A stretch of 64,000 nt of DNA from Sphingomonas sp. IC081. Its GTDB lineage: Bacteria; Pseudomonadota; Alphaproteobacteria; Sphingomonadales; Sphingomonadaceae. Positions 58,091 through 64,000 of this stretch are shown piece by piece; positions within the stretch are counted from its first letter, which is position 1, and each line of letters opens with the position of its first letter. A model generated the notes under the pieces. The model was given only the letters and a program-made list of their open reading frames with translations. It made no database searches and was not told the DNA's origin. The translations under genes were made by a program, and so were the position numbers. Where the stretch lies: contig NZ_CP029761.1 of the NCBI RefSeq assembly GCF_006874585.1, positions 2,491,001 to 2,555,000 of the forward strand, read 5' to 3'.

Positions 58091-59713
58091 TCAGTTCGGC
58101 CGACCGCCGAACTTGCGCCGCCAGACGCGCCAGTCATTGTTTTCCGGGTCGGACGCGATCAGCCGATCGACGTCGGAAAGAGCCTCCCGCCGCATCGCCT
58201 CGGCGCGCGTGCCCTCGCCCAGCGCGCGCAGCAGTTCCGAGGTCGAGTACCGCACCAGCATCCAGTCCACCAGGTAGCTGACGTTCTTCGGATCCTCGCG
58301 CAGCAGTTCCTGCACGATTGCCGCCTGCGCGCCGCGCTGCTCCAGCGCCTCGCGGTCGCGGCCCTCGGCGCGCAGGGCATCGGCCAGCCAGCCGTGGCGG
58401 TTGGCGATGTCCTCGCGCACGCCGGCATCGCCGGGCTTCATGCTGTCGACCTTCTGCATCGTCTCGAGCGCGCGGCGGCATTCGCCGAGCCCGGCCTGCG
58501 GGCCCTGATGCGCAACGTCGTGCCCGGCGTCGTGCGCAACGTCGGCGCCATGGGCGACGGCCAGCGAACAGATGTTGCCCTGGGCATAGCCCAGCTCGCG
58601 CCAGTATTCGCGGTTGCCGGGGCGCAGCTGCACGAGGCGCCGGGCCAGATCGCGATAGGCCTCGAAACGCGGCAGCGCCGCCGCGTAGCGATAGCGGATG
58701 AAGTCGACGTAGCCGAGCCAGTACTCGCTCTGGGCATGGGCAAAGACCCGCTCCGGATCCTCGGGGTCGGCATCGAGCAGCGCCCCGGTGACGCGGTGGG
58801 CCTCGTTGAACTTGGCCAGCGCCCCCGCCACGTCGCCGCGCTTGTGATCGTCCTCGCCCATGGCGTGGAGAATGCGCGCGCGCCGGTCGAGCGAGGCCGC
58901 CGGCAGGTCCTTGAGATCGGGCTGGTCGGCATAATAGCCCAGCGCGCGCTGGTTGACCGTCTGCAGCACGTCGAGGCGGCCCACGCCTTCCAGTTTCTGC
59001 CGCAGGTCCGTCAGCATGAATTCGATCAGTCCTTCTGCCTGCTGGCGCTGGCGCTGGGCTTCCATCTGCGCGCGCAGCGCAAAGACCAGCATCAGCGCCA
59101 TCGATAGCGTAAGCAGCACGGTCAGGAGCGTGATGGCGATCACGCGGCGCAATTGCCTTTGCGCATCGCGTTGAATTATCTGGTCTAGTGCGACACCCGA
59201 CAAGCCCGCGACGATTTTCAGCCGCGCGAGCCTGGGCCCGTCGGCATCGCCGCGGAAGTCGGCGGCGATGGGTTCGTGCACCACGCCCTCGGCATCGGCT
59301 TCGAGCAGGGCATCGGGAAAACTGTGCTCGGGCTCGCCTTCCACCAGCGCGGCGATGATCGGGCGGTTCGGGTGGAGGCTGCGGAACAGCGCGATCTCGG
59401 CGCCGACCCAGCGCGAGGCCCGGGCAGCAGGCGAACACAGCACCAGCAGCGCCTCGGACTGCGAGAGCGCCAGGCGCACCTCGCGGTCGAGGCTGGTGGC
59501 GGCGGGCAGCTCGGCGCGGTCGCGGAAGATCGGGGTGAGGCGCGGCGGCACCGTGCCCAGCGCGGTCTCCGTGCCGACCAGTCTTGCCGGAATGCGGTAG
59601 GATTCGAGCCAGCGGTGCAGCTTGCGGGCAAAATGCTCGTCGGCATGGCTGTAGCTCAGGAAGGCGCGATAGGTGCGCGCCTCCGCCGCCAGACCGATGT
59701 CTTCTTCCACCAT
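58091..59713 (-). CDS. TIR-domain membrane protein with TPR region
   Basis: A 540-aa protein. Residues 14 to about 130 form a TIR domain: YRAFLSYSHADEHFARKLHR, a RDRAELP loop, VLCSPAARASRWVGAEI with Glu106 at the position of the catalytic NADase glutamate. Residues 191-212 are a single membrane helix (AITLLTVLLTLSMALMLVFA). Residues about 280-520 are TPR-like helical pairs (AQSEYWLGYVDFIRYRYAAA). The TIR part should be cytosolic and the TPRs on the other side. ATG 59713 is the start. Bacterial TIR domains often cleave NAD+ or make cyclic ADP-ribose signals. Confidence 0.85.
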   Translation of the reverse strand: MVEEDIGLAAEARTYRAFLSYSHADEHFARKLHRWLESYRIPARLVGTETALGTVPPRLTPIFRDRAELPAATSLDREVRLALSQSEALLVLCSPAARASRWVGAEIALFRSLHPNRPIIAALVEGEPEHSFPDALLEADAEGVVHEPIAADFRGDADGPRLARLKIVAGLSGVALDQIIQRDAQRQLRRVIAITLLTVLLTLSMALMLVFALRAQMEAQRQRQQAEGLIEFMLTDLRQKLEGVGRLDVLQTVNQRALGYYADQPDLKDLPAASLDRRARILHAMGEDDHKRGDVAGALAKFNEAHRVTGALLDADPEDPERVFAHAQSEYWLGYVDFIRYRYAAALPRFEAYRDLARRLVQLRPGNREYWRELGYAQGNICSLAVAHGADVAHDAGHDVAHQGPQAGLGECRRALETMQKVDSMKPGDAGVREDIANRHGWLADALRAEGRDREALEQRGAQAAIVQELLREDPKNVSYLVDWMLVRYSTSELLRALGEGTRAEAMRREALSDVDRLIASDPENNDWRVWRRKFGGRPN

Positions 59714-59842
59714 TGCCCCGTGCCTGCGTCCTTGCAGCCTTTGCCCCGGTCCCGTCCGGGGTCGCGAATCCCCTATCAGAAGCGTGGTTCCGCGCAATAA
59801 CCCTTAGGTGTCCGCAATGTAGCGCTGCGATCGGACACGAGC

Positions 59843-59884
59843 ATGAAGTCCGCACGCATCGCCCAGGAGGCGTGCGGACTTCAT
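59843..59884. terminator. 15-bp perfect hairpin between the TIR operon and the S9 peptidase gene
   Basis: Arms ATGAAGTCCGCACGC (59843-59857) and GCGTGCGGACTTCAT (59870-59884), 12-nt loop. It lies 4 bases past the minus-strand peptidase stop, so it is the likely 3' stem-loop of that mRNA, though no T-run follows. Confidence 0.65.
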
Positions 59885-59888
59885 GGGT

Positions 59889-62153
59889 TTACTCCGGCTT
59901 CACGCCGTGGCGGCCGAGGAAGGCAAAGATCGTCTCCCAGACGTGCCGCGCGGTGCTGCCGCGCACCGCCGAATGGGTCTGGCCCGGATAGAGCATCATC
60001 TCGAACTGGGTGGACGAGGCCTGCATCTTCGCGATCAGGGCAGTGCTGTTCTCGAACACCACGTTGTCATCGGCCATGCCGTGCATCAGCAGCAGCGGAT
60101 CGGCGATCTTCGGCGCGTTCTCGATGGCATCCGCCGCGCGGTAGACCTCCGGCTGCTGGCGCGGATCGCCGAGGTAACGCTCGGTATAGCTGGTGTCGTA
60201 GAGTTCCCACTTGGTCACCGGCGCGCCCGAGATCCCCGCCGCGTAGAGGCCGGGATCGCTCTCCAGCATCTTCAGCGTCATGTAGCCGCCATAGGACCAG
60301 CCATAGGTCGCGATCTTGGCCGGATCGACAAAAGGCAGCGACCTCAGGTACTTCGCGCCCGCGCGCTGGTCGGCCACTTCCACCGTGCCCATGGCATTGC
60401 GGATCTGGCTTTCGAAAGCGACGCCGCGATTGGCGCTGCCGCGGTTGTCGAGGCGGAAGTAGATGTAGCCCTTCGCCACGATCGCCTGCGGCAGCGCCCC
60501 CAGCCAGCCTTTCGAGACCGTCTGCGCGTGGGGGCCGCCGTAGTGTTCGAAGAACACCGGGTAGTGCTTGCCCGGCTCCATCTTCGGCGTGATCATCAGC
60601 CAGTGCAGGTCGGAGCCGTCATCGGCCTTGATCGTGCCGAACGTGGTTTCGCGGTGCGCGGCCAGATAGGGCGCGTAAGGGTGCGCGCCCTCGACGCGGT
60701 TCTCTTCCACCCAGGCGAGGCGCTTGCCGCTGCCGTCAGCGACATAGCTCTGCGCGGGCTGCGTGGAGGAAGAGCGGGTGACGTAGAACAGGGTCGCATC
60801 CGCGCTGGCGACGGCGGCATTGACGAAGCCGGGGTCGGTCAGGCGCTCCGGCGTACCGGGCCTGGCGAGATCGAGCGCGTAGAGCTGCGGGGCCAGCACG
60901 CTGTCCCTGGTGCCGGTGAAGTAGATGCACCCTTTCGCCTCATCCACGCCGACCAGGCCGGTGACGACCCAGCGACCCGAAGTCAGCTGGCTGAACTTGC
61001 CGTCCCTGAACCGGTAAAGGTGGCCGAAACCGTCCCGCTCGGACCACCAGACGAGGCTGCCGTCCTTGAGGAAACGGTAATTGCTGGAAAGGTTTACCCA
61101 GCTTCCCTTGGGCGCGTTCTCGGTGAACAGCACCCGGCTCCTGCCGGTGGCGGGATCGACCGCGAGCATGTCGATCTTGCTCTGCGCGCGGTCCTCGCGC
61201 TGCACATAGAGCGTGCGGCCGTCGGGCGCCCAGTCCACGCGAGCAAGGTAGATGTCGGGATCGCTGCCGAGGTCGACCTTCACCAGCCCCGAACCATCGG
61301 GGTTCATCAGGTGCAGCGAGACCAGCGCGTTGGGGGTGCCGGCGGCGGGATAGCGCTGCTCGAAGACCTTGGTGCCTTCCGCGCCGATGGCGGCGCGGGT
61401 GACGACGCCGACCGGCGCCTCGTCGAAGCGCTCCACCGCGATGCGGCTTTCCTCCGGGCTCCACCAGTAGCCCGCGAAGCGGTCCATTTCTTCCTGGGCG
61501 ACGAATTCCGCCTCGCCCCAATGGACGGTTTTCGCGGATTCCTCAGGCGTCACCGCCTTGGGCGCCTCGCCCGACAGCGGGCCGACATAGAGCCGCTGGT
61601 CGCGCACGAACGAGAGGTAGCGGCCCTTGGGGCTGAGCGCGGCGTTGAGCTCGTCTTCGGGCGAATCGGTCAGGCGGCGCACCGAACCGTCGAGGGTGGC
61701 GAGCCAGAGATCGCCGTCGAGGGGCACCAGGATCGCCTTGCCGTCCTTGCTCCAGCTGTAGCTGACAATCCCTTTAAGGCTGCCGACGCGCTTGCGCTCA
61801 CGCTGCATCTTCTCCGCCTCGGACAGCTCGCGGCCCGAGCCGAGCTTGAGCGAATCGACCAGCATCCGCCATTCGCCGGTCTCGCGCTCGTAGCCCCACA
61901 GGTCGTAGCGCTCGCGGTCGTCGCTGCGGTTGCGCAGCAAGGTCAGCCAGCGGCCGTCGGGCGAGATCTTCACCTCGCGCGGGGCCGGACCGTCGAGCGA
62001 GGGGCTGGCGAAAACGCGTTCGAATGTCAGGCTGTTCTGCATGGCGGGCGCACTCTTCTGGGGCTCGGCCGCATAAACGGCGGAAGGGGCAAAAGCGGTC
62101 GTCGCCAGCAGCAGGCCGGCCAGCCCCGCCCGGAACGTCAAACGCGTGGTCAC
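59889..62153 (-). CDS. S9 family prolyl oligopeptidase (dipeptidyl peptidase IV type)
   Basis: A 754-aa exported serine peptidase. Signal peptide LTFRAGLAGLLLATTAFAPS is cleaved near VYA. An N-terminal beta-propeller (repeats such as SPDGRWLTLLRN and SPKGRYLSFVRDQ) is followed by an alpha/beta-hydrolase domain with Ser620 (GWSYGG), Asp695 (HGMADDN) and His727 (PGQTHS). It removes dipeptides after Pro or Ala, in the periplasm. GTG 62153 has GGAGA upstream and starts the signal peptide. Confidence 0.93.
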   Translation of the reverse strand: MTTRLTFRAGLAGLLLATTAFAPSAVYAAEPQKSAPAMQNSLTFERVFASPSLDGPAPREVKISPDGRWLTLLRNRSDDRERYDLWGYERETGEWRMLVDSLKLGSGRELSEAEKMQRERKRVGSLKGIVSYSWSKDGKAILVPLDGDLWLATLDGSVRRLTDSPEDELNAALSPKGRYLSFVRDQRLYVGPLSGEAPKAVTPEESAKTVHWGEAEFVAQEEMDRFAGYWWSPEESRIAVERFDEAPVGVVTRAAIGAEGTKVFEQRYPAAGTPNALVSLHLMNPDGSGLVKVDLGSDPDIYLARVDWAPDGRTLYVQREDRAQSKIDMLAVDPATGRSRVLFTENAPKGSWVNLSSNYRFLKDGSLVWWSERDGFGHLYRFRDGKFSQLTSGRWVVTGLVGVDEAKGCIYFTGTRDSVLAPQLYALDLARPGTPERLTDPGFVNAAVASADATLFYVTRSSSTQPAQSYVADGSGKRLAWVEENRVEGAHPYAPYLAAHRETTFGTIKADDGSDLHWLMITPKMEPGKHYPVFFEHYGGPHAQTVSKGWLGALPQAIVAKGYIYFRLDNRGSANRGVAFESQIRNAMGTVEVADQRAGAKYLRSLPFVDPAKIATYGWSYGGYMTLKMLESDPGLYAAGISGAPVTKWELYDTSYTERYLGDPRQQPEVYRAADAIENAPKIADPLLLMHGMADDNVVFENSTALIAKMQASSTQFEMMLYPGQTHSAVRGSTARHVWETIFAFLGRHGVKPE

Positions 62154-62632
62154 TGGGTATCTCTCCGTGGTTTCGTCCAGACCGACCGGGAACCGTTTCT
62201 GGAGTCCGGCGGCGGGGCGCAAGAACCCCCGGGCGCTGAAGGCCCGAGGGGGTAATGCGGCAGCGATAGCGGGGCCGAGGGGGAATTGCACCCTTGGATA
62301 CGCACAGCGGGGTCCCTTTGCGGCACCGGCCCGCTCCCCCACCCGACCTCCCCTACGGGGTAGAATCTGGGAGGTCGGGTGGGGGAGCGGGCCGGTGCCG
62401 CAAAATCCGCCCTCGGCGGATTTTTCAGAACACATGAATCTTTTGTAACCTCGCCTCCACCGCCGCTCCATCCCCGCTCGGGCAAAAGGACCCTGCGATC
62501 CGGGAACCTCAGTCTGACAGTCGCACCCTCGTCATTGCCCCTGGTTCCCGGATCGCACCTCCATAAAACCTGAAACCGGGCGGCTTCCCCCAGCCGCCCG
62601 GCCCCTTTCGAGGGAAACTTGCGAGACTGGCC
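62154..62632. other. Divergent intergenic region with a long hairpin repeat
   Basis: 479 bases between the peptidase (-) and the next gene (+). It contains the second long hairpin element at 62317-62424, and a GC-rich tract with CCGAGGGGG repeats before it. No gene is supported. Confidence 0.5.
62317..62424. repeat. Long dispersed hairpin element, copy 2
   Basis: Perfect inverted repeat of 36 bp (arms 62317-62352 and 62369-62404, 16-nt loop) beginning TTTGCGGCACCGGCCCGCTC, followed by the hairpin AAAATCCGCC-CTC-GGCGGATTTT (62402-62424). Same build as 43563-43671. At two positions where the arms differ between copies, both arms changed together. Confidence 0.9.
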
Positions 62633-64000
62633 GTGTCTGCACCGATCTTCTTCGACCCCACCGGAAACCGCCGCGTCCGTGTCCGCAGGTTCGGGTTTTT
62701 CATGCTGGTGCTGGCGCTGGCCGCATCCGCCGTCTTCGCGACCACCGTGGCCACCGTGCCCGCGCCGCCGCCGCTGCCGATCGCCTACGAGCATGCCCAG
62801 CCGCTGCCCTTCCGCGCGCAGATCGGCCACCTGACCCGCAGCGCCCGCAAGTTCCTGTTCGGCCGCGCCGCCGCGCCTGCCCCTACCCCGAACGCCAAGC
62901 CGATCACCGTCGGCTTCTACACCCCGTGGAACGACGATAGCGCCACCTCGCTCCAGCGCCATATCGACCGGCTGGACTGGGTCGCCCCGGCCAATCTTTC
63001 CGTCGATGCCAGCGGCGCGCTGAAGGTGGAAACCGATGCCCGCTTCGAGCGCATCGTCGCCACCGCCCTGCACCGCCCGCTGGTGATGCCGGTGCTGCAG
63101 AACACCCTCGACGGCGACTGGCAGGGCCCGCAGACCGCCGCCCTGCTCGCCAATCCCGCGCGCCGCCATGCGCTGGAAGCGCAGACCCTCGCCTATCTCG
63201 ACAAGACCAAGGCCGCCGGCGTCATGGTCGACTTCGAGACGATGCCCGCCGCCAGCCTGCCGAGCCTGCGCCTGTTCCTTTCCGAACTGCGCGCGCAGCT
63301 CACGCCCACCCACCGCCTCGTCTCGGTCACCATGCCGATGGACAACCCCGACTGGTCGACCCGCGCCTTCGCGCAGGCCGCCGACCGGCTGGTGCTGATG
63401 GCCTATGACGAGCACTGGCAGGGCGGCACCCCCGGCCCGATCGCCTCGAACCCGTGGTTCGTGCAGAAGCTCCAGCACGCGCTGGCGGGCCTGCCGCGCG
63501 GCAAGGCGATCGTGGCGCTGGGCGAATACGCCTACGACTGGCACGACGGCAAGGCCGATGCCCTCACCGTCGAGGAGGCCTGGCTCTCCGCGCATGACAG
63601 CGGCACGACCCCGCAATACGATCCGATGAGCGGCAACACCGGCTTCTCCTATGTCGACGGCAGCCGCCACGACGTGTGGATGCTGGACGCGGCCGCCACC
63701 TGGAACCAGATGAAGATCCTCTCGCGCCTCGGCGTCGGCGATATCGCCCTGTGGCGCCTCGGTTCGGAAGACCCCGGCTTCTGGAGCGCGGTCAAGGCCT
63801 GGCATAACGGCGGCCAACTGCCCAACCTCAAGCCGCTGGTGCAGGCCGCCAACGTCGACGTCGAGGGCCAGGGCGAGATCCTGCGCGTCACCGCCACCCC
63901 GCAAGACGGCAGCCGCGCCGTCGCCTTCGACAAGGCCAGCGGCATGGTGACCTCGGAAACCTATCAGGTCCTGCCCACACCTTACGTGGTCAAGCGCACC
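62633..64000 (+). CDS. Membrane-anchored GH18-like protein, 3' end outside window
   Basis: An open frame of 456 codons with no stop before the window ends. N-terminus VSAPIFFDPTGNRRVRVRRF, a membrane helix (GFFMLVLALAASAVFATTVA), then a GH18-like TIM-barrel: GFYTPWNDDSATSLQRHIDR, VMVDFETMPAASLPSLRLFL, VLMAYDEHWQGGTPGPI. In sphingomonads such N-termini belong to long proteins that continue with a NodB-type deacetylase and a GT2 domain; only the first part is visible here. Start GTG 62633 is tentative. Confidence 0.75.
   Translation, partial: MSAPIFFDPTGNRRVRVRRFGFFMLVLALAASAVFATTVATVPAPPPLPIAYEHAQPLPFRAQIGHLTRSARKFLFGRAAAPAPTPNAKPITVGFYTPWNDDSATSLQRHIDRLDWVAPANLSVDASGALKVETDARFERIVATALHRPLVMPVLQNTLDGDWQGPQTAALLANPARRHALEAQTLAYLDKTKAAGVMVDFETMPAASLPSLRLFLSELRAQLTPTHRLVSVTMPMDNPDWSTRAFAQAADRLVLMAYDEHWQGGTPGPIASNPWFVQKLQHALAGLPRGKAIVALGEYAYDWHDGKADALTVEEAWLSAHDSGTTPQYDPMSGNTGFSYVDGSRHDVWMLDAAATWNQMKILSRLGVGDIALWRLGSEDPGFWSAVKAWHNGGQLPNLKPLVQAANVDVEGQGEILRVTATPQDGSRAVAFDKASGMVTSETYQVLPTPYVVKRT

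Noticed and set aside
59883..62255. Long plus-strand frame opposite the S9 peptidase
   Set aside because: Shadow of a gene with an intact catalytic triad.

Overview
The window reads as a GC-rich alphaproteobacterial chromosome, most likely a sphingomonad (Novosphingobium or a close relative). The evidence is the sucD-sucA-sucB-lpdA block, the sphingomonad style of the ribosomal proteins (RG-rich N-terminal extension on S5, Arg at S12 position 88), the OmpA-type porin and a LigU/PrpF-type isomerase. The assignment rests on sequence style alone; no 16S gene lies here.

Layout. 1-6877 (+): TCA-cycle block sucD, sucA, sucB, lpdA, with terminators after sucB and lpdA. 6895-8030: a mosaic of broken mobile elements (IS3-type orfA, an IS110 piece fused to an IS481-like tail, and the 3' end of a group II intron with an intact domain V), followed by a TRIC/UPF0126 membrane protein. 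9302-34927 (-): almost all of the str-S10-spc-alpha ribosomal superoperon, transcribed right to left (rpsL, rpsG, fusA, tuf, rpsJ, rplC ... rpmD, rplO, secY, adk, rpsM, rpsK, rpoA, rplQ). It is broken at several points by terminators, new promoters and non-ribosomal genes: a secreted hypothetical between tuf and rpsJ, a GT39-like membrane glycosyltransferase plus an ankyrin lipoprotein between rpmD and rplO, an SRPBCC protein between adk and rpsM, and a diacylglycerol kinase-type gene between rpoA and rplQ. Several breaks carry a promoter of the form TTGAC(A/C), 17 nt, TAAG(C/G)G.

35418-55998: accessory and envelope genes. They are an OmpA porin with a 20-proline linker, an HTH-like protein, a Rieske oxygenase alpha subunit, a Tat-exported PhoX phosphatase with a possible PHO box, a PrpF/LigU isomerase, a lipoprotein cytochrome c' with cytochrome b561 and a CPBP protease-like protein, class II fumarase, a complete RND efflux operon, a rhodocoxin-type ferredoxin reductase and a Crp/Fnr regulator with a symmetric GTGA-N6-TCAC site upstream. 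Non-coding inverted-repeat elements sit between these genes. One has 33-bp perfect terminal repeats flanked by TA; another is a very long hairpin present in two copies with compensatory base changes.

56032-59713 (-): a three-gene operon coding for a TIR-TM-TPR protein, a 163-aa protein of unknown function and a TRAFs-binding-like TPR protein with a Rossmann-like domain and a possible degenerate nucleotidyl-cyclase domain. It resembles a nucleotide-signalling immune or stress cassette and is the best candidate here for an undescribed system. 59889-62153 (-) is a DPP-IV-like S9 peptidase. 62633-64000 (+) is the start of a membrane-anchored GH18-like protein that runs off the window.
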